Part shown: positions 9,801-21,500 of the stretch, in pieces
How the letters are laid out: each line of letters starts with the position of its first letter
How positions within the stretch are numbered: the first letter of the stretch is position 1
DNA from: Triops longicaudatus
Lineage: Eukaryota > Arthropoda > Branchiopoda > Notostraca > Triopsidae
DNA length: 64,000 bases
Assembly (NCBI GenBank): GCA_022885665.1
Contig: JAGQDJ010000076.1
Location: forward strand, 310,001 to 374,000
Direction: 5' to 3'
Translations under genes and position numbers: made by a program
Notes under the pieces: generated by a model
Seen by the model: the letters and a program-made list of their open reading frames with translations, nothing else
The model's database searches: none
What the model was told of the DNA's origin: nothing

Positions 9801-12800
9801 TGGGTACGTAATTCAAAGCGAAGATCTTCAGTCCGACAGAACTGAAGTGCCAAAATAATTTCTATTTCATTAGGGTATGCTTGTTTTCTCACTTTTAAGG
9901 CTACGGGTTACTTAACCAAGATATAGCAAGAACTACATGTTCTACGGTCCAGTCGATTTTGTTAAAACAGTTTAACAAAATATTTCACAGCGACATTTTG
10001 ATCGCAAAGTTATGTGTATTAGCTTCGATTGCAATCTACGTACTAGATTTGATTAATATTCGATTGTCAAGTTATCTTATATTTATTACATATTGTCATG
10101 CTATTTTAATATGCATTCTTAGTGTATATTCACCAAGTGAAAACAGTTTAGCTTTTAGTGTGCATGAAAACACCTTTCTTGTGAAAAAAAGATGTCAAAT
10201 CCACCAGTAATTTTGTAATTACCTGAGAAGTTCAGTCAGTTTCACAGTTGGTAATGTGTTAATAATTAGTTGGTAATGATGGTCAAATCAAACAGATTTT
10301 TTAATGATTCCCCTACCCACAGGTTAAACTGTGGCATGAAGGTTAATTTTTCTTCGATGAATTTTTAACATTATCTTTTCAACGAAATTTTAATTACATT
10401 TGGTGTTGCGGGCTTCAGTACCATCAATTTTGGGTAATCTGCAAAAACTACTGACAAGAACTGGAGTAACCAAACAAAAAAATAGTAAAGATATTAAGCA
10501 ATTAGTCTGTTAAGCTATATGAGGGATGGTCAAAATAAACATTTGTTTACTATTCCAAAGCTATTTCTTGCAATTAAAACTTGCGCTTCAATTTAATAGG
10601 TGGAAGTATAGTAATTCTCAATAAAAAAAGGTCCAAGCAAACTCCCTTATACCTAACGCCACGGCAGCTGCGTGACCGAGTCCCACTCCGAGCTTCAGTG
10701 AACGCGTTTGACCCGCAAGCCACGCTTGAGTTACAGGTGGCGTGGGGATGGCATGGGGCTGGTTTGTTTGGGTCGTTTTTATTGAGAAGTACTATACAAA
10801 ACGTGCGTGACCGCCCTCTTTTTATTCGTGCGACCAAACGAGCGGGAGCATTCGCGAAGAAAGAGTGACTTGCAAATCTAGTGCCTACCACTCTGTTTCT
10901 AAAATACATGACAGAATATTTGAACCATTTCACCAAACGAGCAATGCTCGGTACACGGCTTTATTATGAATTTCATGGTAGGGTATTTGAATTTGCACTG
11001 CTCCTTCTAATTAGACTACTCGAACAGTACGGCTTTAACTTTCAATTGTTAATTTCATTTGATTACTTGCAAGTATGGCTTACTGTTATCTGCAATTGTT
11101 ACGTCAAACGAATTATTTTAGATGGTGCCTTCAAATTGATTCGTAGCACCAAAAAGTGATGGCCCGTGAGGGGATCGAACCCACGGCCTTCGCGTTATTA
11201 GCACGACGCTCTAACCAACTGAGCTAACAGGCCATGTATCCTTAAAAATTTCCGTAACAGCAAGCTGCTAAAATTGCCTGACTGGCAGAAGAAAAGGGAG
11301 ATTAGTCACAAATACCCAAAGGTCAGGCAAAGAGTGAAGAAAGTCCGTGTGAAAAATTTGGCTCGTGAGGGGATCGAACCCACGACCTTCGCGTTATTAG
11401 CACGACGCTCTAACCAACTGAGCTAACAAGCCTTGCATCAAACTGGTGCTGAGGGATAGAACTTGCTAGGCATGGCACTAAATAAAACCGAGTCCGAAAG
11501 TCCCGTCCTCTTTGTGCTAGATTTTACTAACACACTGTAAAACGAATGCTCGTCCTATGAACCCCATCTTGTTCCAACGAGCACCGCTTACACGAAAAAG
11601 GTGATCCGTTATATTCTAGAGTCACTTAAGTTTGCCTGCTATGTTACAGACCTTTTGTGAGTTTGCAGCCCCGCTATAAGTTAACCGTTTAAGGGCCACT
11701 GTTCCAAATGGGAACAAAAGTTTGAAAAATTCTCGTGCCATTCGGTTAAGAGCTTATGCAGTGTAACTTTCAGAATGTGTACTAGTGAGACCGATGTTAT
11801 TGAAGTAACCTTTTTTCACTTTTAATGTGTCATGTTTTTTTTCGTGTGAAAATCGAAATTTTGGGTAAAATTTGTGAAAAATAATGATTCCAAGTTTTAG
11901 TACGCAAAAAATTAACAACTCAATATTTTTTAATAGTTATGCATGAATTCATAAAGCGAGATACAGAGCTAAAGTATAAAGATACAATAAGATTAAAATA
12001 TTCTATGGTAAATTAACGAAACCAATCAATGGCATAAAAAGGGCATAACTGGACAAAACTGATATTACGAACCGTAACTTTTTTATACGTGCGGAAGGGC
12101 ATCTAGACCTTAGTCACAGGCAAAAGTTAAACTCTTACCACTGAAGAAGTAATTGTAGAAGGCAGTCGTGAACTTTCATCGTGTCAACTTATTGATCTTA
12201 CTGTTCAGTACAGACCGAAAGCAAGCAAAGCAAGTGTCAACGTTAAAAATGGCGTTAATTTTAATTGTTTTCCCTGCGATAATCTCAAGGTATTTTTTGT
12301 TGCTGAAAAAACATAAGGAGCAATGAAATCGAGACTTTCCCCTTTGACCGACCATATCACTAAAAAGTTTTCACCGACGAAACATATTTTTCAAGAAGGA
12401 TGTAAAGGCATATATGCAATGCCAAGCATAACAAAATAGCTTTAAATGAAGACGCTCTAAAGGTTTATTCCCGCCGGGGCCCCAAGGACTCAAGCCAAGT
12501 TTACCGAAGACACTATCGGCCTATTTGTTGTCATTCAAGAGGCAAAGGCAGATGTAAGCAAAGCTCTTTATCAAATTGCTTGCGTCCTTCTTTTGCCATG
12601 TTCTTGTCGTTTTCACTGCCTTTTAAACACACGTTTAGATGGTAGTGAAAACGCAGAATTAGACAATCTTATAACTTCTCTTGGTGCTTTACAACCTCGG
12701 TAGACATCGGCCCATCGAAGGCTAGATGAAACAAAACAACAAAGAAAACGTGCGTAAAGTTTGCATTGCTAGCTGTTTTATGGATTAAAAAGACTTTATC

Positions 12801-15800
12801 CGACTTCTTCAGTTTCATGAACGACTTAGTGAGACTCTGGAACGGGTGCGGGACAAGCTGCAAATAATTCTCATTGTGGAAGGAGGAAATGATGCTTCGT
12901 ACAACAAACGCTGTCCGGTTGCGGATTAGGTTATCTGTACCAGTTTATTTTATAGTGGTCTCCACTTAATTGAATGCCGATTCTTTGAATAACCTGCACA
13001 ATTGAATGGAAATTTGACAGTCCCCTTTTAAGCCCATTTAATTTAATTTAGTCTTACTCCTTTTTATTGAATAATTCATAATTGAATACTCGGCTTTTTT
13101 TAAATATTTTTGTTTGAGTACCGTTGTGTATCTTGCAATTTTGAATAGCTTCGTCTAAGTGGATACGTATTTTTGGCAATAACTTTTGACACCAGAAAGT
13201 GGCAAGATTCAACGAAATACATGAAAGGCATTGCACCCCAAAGAAAGCTCAACCTTTCCCGTTGACGACTTACCAAGTAAGCAATTTGCCTAGTTTACGT
13301 TTAGTAGCAGATCTAAAGAAGGGAGGCAAACATGCCCATTAGAAAGAACACCAAGTTTTTCTCTAGCTCAGCGAGTGGAAGTCTTGAGACTCTCAGAGAA
13401 AAGAAGGGACACAAGGTTCAGTTGGTCAACATTTCTGCGTGAGCCAAATACTGGTTTTCAGGCAATTTATGTCGTTCTTCTATTTATAGATAACACGGGT
13501 TCTAAAGCAGAGGAGCAGCTTTACATCTTTAAAAAAAATTCTTGTACAATGCAAAAGAAAAGAGCGCAAAACAGCGTATAGTTAAGGACTTATATCGCAA
13601 ATATCTTAGCGATAAAAAAAAAAACAGGTCATACCAGCATTTGATATGATAGTGGATTTCACAGTAGGTAACTGAAGATGCGTTGCATGACAAAGAAACC
13701 GATCTGGGTTTTAAATGTAAACTAGTTTAACTTACTTCACACATTGATCAAACTACTGACACGTGAAGGGATCAAACCCCCCGGCCTTCTTGTTATTAGC
13801 ATGACACTCTAACCAGCTGAGATAGAAGGCGTTGATACCGACGCGCGGGTAGAAATAAAGAAATGTTCAAACTAGTACGGTCAACGCAACACAAAATCGT
13901 TTTCTCACATCGTAGCCAGTACGGCATACACGCTACAAAGAGCCTGAAAAAGTATTGGCTCGTGAGGGGATCGAACCCACGACCTTCGCGTTATTAGCAC
14001 GACGCTCTAACCAACTGAGCTAACAAGCCGTGTGCCACACGTCCACCTTACAGTAGAGAAAGAACGGAACCTTGACTGTTCTGCAAGCGCGGCTCAAACA
14101 CTATGAATGACTTCCACAGTTGGCCAAAATCAAAAAAACAGGATGCTAAAATTACTGGCATCGGCGCAACACAAAAAAGTATCAGAAGCTAGCGCCAGGG
14201 AAGCACTAACTTTGAAAAAATGTTCTGGCTCGTGAGGGGATCGAACCCACGACCTTCGCGTTATTAGCACGACGCTCTAACCAACTGAGCTAACAAGCCA
14301 TACATGCTTCGGGCAAAACTCAAAATCTGCGAAGGTGAAATACATTTGTCCACTTACTGTGACGGAATTTCTTGACGACCTGGCGGTCTTTGCCATCAAA
14401 GTCAATCGACTCTATGAGTGCCGCTTTCGGATCTGCCCAATACAGCCTCTTAGCAGGCAAGTCCAACGCTATGCCCGTCGGCCAGATGATATCTGTCTCG
14501 ATCAAGATCTTGCGCTCCGTTCCGTCCAAGCGTGAAGATTCTATCCGAGGCCGGTATCCAACAGAAGTCCAGTAAAGCACACTACAATGATGAAATGCAT
14601 CCACTGATAAGCAATAGCTTCTTTTTCTCTTTTAGAGATACATGTTGCATTTGATTCATTTACCCTACATATGCTACATTTTTCACTTTTTAAAAATTGA
14701 TCCAGGTATGAAATAACTTACCCGGCTTGAGCATCGACGGCGATGTCCTGAGGCTGGTAAATCTCGTGATCTATGAGCATTCGTCGTTTCTTGCCATCCA
14801 AAGTGCCAACCCAAATCTCCTCCGCAGAAGAATCCGTCCAGTAGACGTTCTTGCCAATCCAATCGACCGCAACACCACGTGGCTCATCCAAACCGGAAAA
14901 CTAGAAGCAAAATATTATTTATTTTCTTTTAATCTTACACGGCTGAACCAACTTACCAAAACGCTCACGTCAGAGCTTCTCGTCTTTCTTGTATTAGTTT
15001 CCAGACTACCTGCAACACCTTTGGTGGAAGAAGGTAAAGCGTACCGCATTATTGACTTGCTATGTGGATTGGTCCATACAACGACGACCTATAATGACAA
15101 CGTTACAAGCTAAAACCACACTGGGCTATTATATCAGACAAAACAACATACATCTGTTCCACTGATGAAAGCATCCAGCGCCTCAATTCGCATAAAAGGC
15201 TGCGCACTAGCCAAGACGTTCTCCGTGCCCGTTTCCCCAGGCTTGTAAGGATTCATGCGCCGCAGATTGTTTTCGTTGGCTATCACAAGGTACGCAGGAT
15301 CGCCTGTGAACGTAAAATATATTAAACAGCTGCTAAAGGACGAACAGAAGACAGATATTTACCGATAGCCTGGCAAGATTTCGCTTTTCCGAAGCCACCT
15401 CCTAGAACGTAGCCTTCGTCGCAATGACAAGAGTAATTGCCACCTTTCTTCTCTACGCAGATTTGCGAACACGTACCAAAGGCGCAGCCCTTTTTATCAC
15501 CTTTACTTTTGAAATCCTTGCAAGAGTTCTCATTCTCATCACTTCCGTCCGTACAATCATCAAAGCCGTTGCACACCAACGAAGCATCAATGCAGTGTCC
15601 AGTGCTACAATGGAACTGATCTTCGTTACACGGATTGTGGAGGTGACCTGTACCGAAAACAATTAGTTTATACTTTTGGTACCGTTAGAAGTACTATGTA
15701 ACATACAAAGGGCAGGTTCTTCATCCGATCCATCTACGCAATCATTAAAGTTGTCGCACACCTCGGACTGAGGAATACATAAGTAATTGGCGCACCTACG

Positions 15801-18482
15801 AACACAAACCCAAGTTAATATTCGAAACAGTATGTAAAATTTCACTATTAGAGACTTCACCTAAATTTTCCGGGAGGACAGACTAGAGTTTGACACAATG
15901 CAGGATCTTCGTCGGATTTGTCGAGACAATCGCTGTCACCATCGCAACGGAAAAGGATAGAAACGCATTCGCCATTTCCACATGTAAACTCTTCCGCTCC
16001 ACATGTGTTGTTGCAGTATAATTCATCACTACCATCAGCGCAGTCCATATCTCCGTCACAGCGCCATTCCCTATAATATAACGTTCAACATCGAATATCA
16101 CTTGAAGAATAATTGGAATGGTAAACGAAGGAATGACTTGTAAAGCATCTTTGAATAATTAAAAGAAGTTAACTACGACTTACCCAAAGATGCAAAACTG
16201 CGGATTGTGACACTGGAACTCCTGGGCGCTGCACGTGGCATTGCAGTTGGCCTCATCTGATCGATCTTGGCAGTTAAACTCGCCATTGCATTGCAAACTA
16301 CCGCGTATGCACCGGCCATCACCGCACCTATACGTTTAATAGATAACAAAATAACAACCACTCACACGCAATAGATGCTTGAAGTACCTAAACTCGGATT
16401 CACTACAATTTCTGGGAACACAATCCCTTTCGTCCGAATTATCTCCGCAGTCATTGTCCCAGTCGCATTTCCAACGTCCAGGGATACATCTAAAATCCTC
16501 ATAAAAGTGAGTGACAAATCGCACAGAAAATATACACTACCTGTTGTTGTCACAGCGGAAATATGTCGGTTCACACGAATGTAAATCAGGATTACTGCAA
16601 GTATCCCCCGCTTCGTCCTCGCCTTCCGCACAATCCTGTACGGTAGATTCAGATGTTGGTTAATAATTTCCCAGGACAGCGATCTGCAGATTTTACCTGA
16701 TCTCCATCACACTTCCATGAGAGTGGAATACAGCGCCCTGAATGACATCGGAAATGATTTTCTTTGCATTCACGTTGCGAACAATTCTTGAGTTCGTCAC
16801 TGGAATCGCCACAGTCATTATCTCCGTCGCAGATCCACACTGCTGGAATGCATTTCCCCGTCTGACATTGAAACTAAAATGTACAAACAGCGATCAATAC
16901 AGACACGTAACTATGCCGACATTAATGTTGCTGTTTTCATATATTTTTCAAAACTTCTTAGAATTATGTATTATGCTTTTCCTTGCTTATCTCACTTGAT
17001 TGGCGGAACAGACTTTCGGTGGACAATTTTCTTCGTCATCTCCTAGGGGACAATCCGGATGGTTGTCACATCTGTGTGCTGCGGGGATACAACGTGCACT
17101 CAGTGTGTCATTTCCTTTGCATTTGAACTGAGAGCTCATACACGAGTACTGAAAAAAAAAAAAAAAAACGGACGATGAAGGTCCAATAACGCTGAACGTT
17201 TTTGGCTTATGAAAGCATACGCTGTCACAATCCTTTTCGTCCGAGTTGTCACCACATTCTGACACGCCGTTGCAGATCAGCGACGCATGGATGCAATGGT
17301 TATTTGCACACTGATACAATCCTGGCGTGCATTTATACGGCGCACAATCTGCCGGTTCATCCGATCGGTCGCCACAATCATCCTTTGGAATAAAGTCATA
17401 AGAATGCGTCATTACAACGGTCCCACTCATTGAGTCCCACTCGTTTCTGAGTTTCGTTCATCCCAGGCCTTATTAATATTAAATATACATTGCGTTCTTA
17501 GGTTCTGAAACTGAATGATACTACAGACATTCAAAAAAATTAAACTTGTTTGCGCGTTGCCAGATAGGGCGCAATTACCTAATGCCGAAATTATAATAAT
17601 GCAATTGAACTATACAACTGGGATTAAAGCACATGTAGTAAACAGACTTGAAAATTAATGAAGAAACCTAAAGGCTAAAACTAAGTTACTGAACAACTCT
17701 TATTCGTAAATCTTATTTATTTCCAGTTTCACATTTTTCTAAAGAAAGCATTTTGAAGGGGTGAATTTAATTTTGCTTATTTAATTAGATGCTAAGCTAC
17801 GCAACCTTATTCTCGCTCAAGGTAGAACACCGCTCTTGTTACCGGGTGTTTGTCAGTTTTTTCTTTACCTGCGTATCGCATTTCCACCAGAAGGGTATAC
17901 ACTTGTGAGTGGTTTCACATACAAAGGATGACGAACTGCAGTTGTGCACGCAAGTGCCATTCGCAGCGAGCACAAAGTCTTCCGGGCAAGCACACGTTCT
18001 TCCGCCTTCAGGATTCAACAAACAGAGCGTCGCGCACCCGCCATTATTTTCACACGGGTTATCCGAGCCTGGTGCATGTGCAAAACAACATAACGAAGAC
18101 GATACACATCACATACATTCTACAAAGTTTGTTGATGTTTAACTTACGAGGGAGCTGTCGGTAGGGATGGTACACTTGGATATCCATGGGTCGATGGATA
18201 GTCGTCGTGAGGGTTTGCCGCTCCGAGCAGTTAAATTTGGTACATTTTTCTACTGACTTGGTCTCCCAGTCCGTGAAATAAATCCACTCTTCGAACACGG
18301 ATATAGCAAAAATATGATGCGGACCCGCCGAACCTTCACCTACACGTATAAATAAGGGGTGATAAGTATCAACCAGGGCTAATTATAAATAAACCGCTGG
18401 GGCGAAGTTTCCCCCTAAAAGCGATTTAAAACTGTCACTCGAGAAGTGAATGTGTTGCATACAAGAGAGAAATGAGCGTAAA

Positions 18483-18516
<34 letters not shown>

Positions 18517-21500
18517 TCTTTTGAAGACAATCCTTGGGTTATTGCCATCCAAGTCTGAGACGGCAATGTAATCCTCTCTGGCATCGGCCCAAAATAACTG
18601 GGAAGCTTCGGGAGCAATAGCCAAAGCGTTTGGCCAGCCCAAGTTGGTATTCACAATGACGCGAACACCAGATCCGTCCATTCCTGCTTTGCCAATATGC
18701 GGAACGTCGCCCCAATCGCTCCAATACATGTACCTATTCCATTCACGAAACGGCAAAGGGATAAAAGTAAATAAATAAAACTAAATAACAGACGGCAAAC
18801 ATTACATATACACAGAGCCGTACCCAGGATTTTGGTTTGCAAGGGTTTTCGGAGATTTCGGGGAGGGTTTTCCTGTGCAAATTTTTGGGACATTTGAGAT
18901 TTCTCTTATCTTCTCCATTATAAATAAAAATTTGGGGGAAATAACCTCGTATCCCCCCCCCTGGGTACGGCCTTCGATATACAATAAAAACAAATTGCTA
19001 ACAAATATAAATTAATAAATATTAAACAAAACAAATTTAGATTAAGAAAACCATTTGAAAATACAAAAGCAGTACATGGAATGAATAAATAATAAAAAAC
19101 AGAAAACACGGAAAATAAGAAAACTTGCGTAATGAAAGGAAAAACAACAAGGAAAAGGTATCATATTTCACATAAATCCTTATTCTTTGTAAAAAAAAAA
19201 AAAAAATCAAGTATGTTTACCCTTGATGCGGATCCACGGCGATAGCGCGCGGTTCTTGAAGCCCTTGACTGATTAATATCTTTCGGAACTTGCCATCCAA
19301 CTTGGCAACTTCAATCGTATCGGTGCCTTTATCACACCAATATAAATTCCTCCCCACCCAATCAACCGCTAAGCCATCCGGATTGTGCAATGTTGAAGAC
19401 AACAAGACCTAACAGTCACAGAAGTGTTTTTAGAATTTATTTCCATTTTTCTTGCTTCCGCAATATCAATTTCACGAGTGTCTGCGTCTCATTACTGTTA
19501 ATGGAGCTATAAATGTTTAGTCTTACTTGTTGGCTTTCCTGGGTCGTGTCATTTCCGCAAATACGCTTGAGGAACGAACCCGAAGCAGTGACATCTGACC
19601 AGTAAAAACACTGCTTCTGCCAATCAAAGTCCAAAGCTACTGCGTTGGTTAAGTTGTGGGCTTTAACGCGCGCGTTTCCTCCGTCGATATCCATTTCCCG
19701 AATATAATAGCGATTGGAGAATAGTAAGGTGGCTGGCGTGCCTGCACACACAGGAAGGAAACGAAACTCTCTTTAATTTACCACCCTCACATTTTAAAAC
19801 AAGTCAAGAAGAAAGAGGGCAAAAAAGAACGTTACTCGAATTAGCATGGCAGATTTTGCCATTACTGAAGGAGAGATAACCCGGCGAGCATGAGCACACA
19901 TAAGAGCCTTGCACATTCCGACATGTGTGCGCACACGGTTGTGTTTCTTGGCATTCATCGATGTCGATGCATAATTGGGCATCACTTGGATGGATTTTGT
20001 AACCTTTACGACATCGGCACTCATAACCGATCGGCAAATCTACGCACTCGTGAGCGCAAGGATTCGTTGGTTTGCATTCATTGATATCTGCAAACATACC
20101 AGATAAGACATGTCACTTCGTAGTATTAACAAATCAAATAAAACAAACACGACAAAAAATCTTAACTTACTACACCTATCTTCATCCGAATAATCCCCGC
20201 AATCATTTTCCCCATTGCACGTCAAATTCTGCGCAATACACAAACGATTTCGGCACCGAAACTGATTTAGCGGACACGCGGTAGGTTGGGTCACATTCGG
20301 TGGGTTTGCTGCAAGAATAAATAAACAAAAACTTGCCGTGATTACTTTGGAATTAACACAAGCCCCCTTAAGGTAAAAGGGGATTAAAGAAGTTACGCAA
20401 CACGGTTGAATAAATAATCCACTCCTCACTTGCTGAAACCAGATTCAATAACAAAGTGAACAGAGTGCACGCTACCACAATTCCTGTCCAGCACGTCCGT
20501 TGACACATGACTAGTGCGTGTTTTTTATTGACCGAAAGGTTCTTGTTGAAGGTTAAAAGAGCGGGAGCTGCCAAAAGAACACGAAAATCAAGCCCAGCAG
20601 GAAAACAAAGGGATGGAACTATATTCACGTAGGAAGGAATTGATCATTGGCGATGAAAAGGGACGTGATCCAGAAGATTATTCTTTTCATAAAAATCCTC
20701 ATTCAAGGTCAAGCCTTCCTCAGGGTTCCTTTCAAAATATGCGATGTATAGGCTACCACACTACAATTTTTTCTTTTAAAAAAGGGAAAGCAGGAAAATC
20801 CAAAGTGAATAGGAAAATTGTCGAAATTCCGTGCACGTTAACACACGTGCGGACAAGATGTGTGTGTGTGTGTCTGTGATGAGGGATTGTCGACTCGACG
20901 CCTGCGTTGGAGCGACTCGACTGTTCTATAAACTCGTTCTTGGCGCCCCTCAAAACTCGGAATAAAAAGCGACAAACGAAGGCTCAGGCCCAAGCAAGCT
21001 ATTTTAACCTGCAGAACACGTGGCGGCTTTAGTTACCATGTACAGGGAAGCAGTGAGAGAGGAGAGCTTGTTGCTTCTTCTCTTGGCGACGAGCGATCAA
21101 CTGCCACCGTCCTAATGTCGCCTTTCTTCCCCCTCCACTAATTCCTCGTTTATCCCCTCTTCGTTTATTCTCCCCACCCCCGTTTCTTGTTACGTAATCC
21201 CTTACTTCCATGGGAAGTCCGCGCCAAATACACCAAAACACCGATTACCGAGCGAATATGACAGACTTCATTCGGAAAATCTGGGATTTTAGAGAATCGG
21301 AATGATTTACGGTAAATGAACTGTTGGGTTTTGGGTACACCGCAGTCAAAAATGCATGGTAACACGAAACACAGAGGCTTTCATTGAGTCTCTCCCATAA
21401 AATAAAATGTTTGGATTGTCGTATTTGTGTACTCGACTTTACCTGGTCATGAACTTTACAATGACGGTGCTCTTGTCAGACGTGTCCGACTCTGCTGTTC

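Larger units (their letters stand above)
8821..14357. other. 5.5-kb LRP1 intron hosting tRNA genes
   Basis: An intron within propeller 8. It contains five intact tRNA-Ile(AAT) genes and one degenerate copy, all on the minus strand like LRP1. It also has a GC-richer island at about 10640-10870 with no recognisable gene, and otherwise AT-rich unique-looking sequence. I see no coding exon in it. Confidence 0.85.
8632..15303 (-). other. LRP1: LRP1 exons: YWTD propeller 8 with furin-like site
   Basis: Exons 15152-15303, 15088-14957, 14722-14900, 14358-14581 and 8632-8820. The repeats YWTDSSAEEIWVGTLDG, LYWTSVGYRPRIESSRLDG and LYWADPKAALIES are typical propeller blades. The last blade (KPWRLDVFEDSLFILTH) sits alone in the exon at 8632-8820, beyond the 5.5-kb intron with the tRNA genes. 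An RKTR sequence encoded at 14978-14989 precedes SGLDEPRG, the same place at which human LRP1 has RHRR and is cleaved by furin. Confidence 0.9.

Noticed and set aside
10574..10936. Minus-strand reading resembling an EGF (PCHPHATCNSS)
   Set aside because: Cysteine spacing does not complete an EGF, there are no flanking splice sites in matching phase, and the adjacent LRP1 exons join correctly without it.
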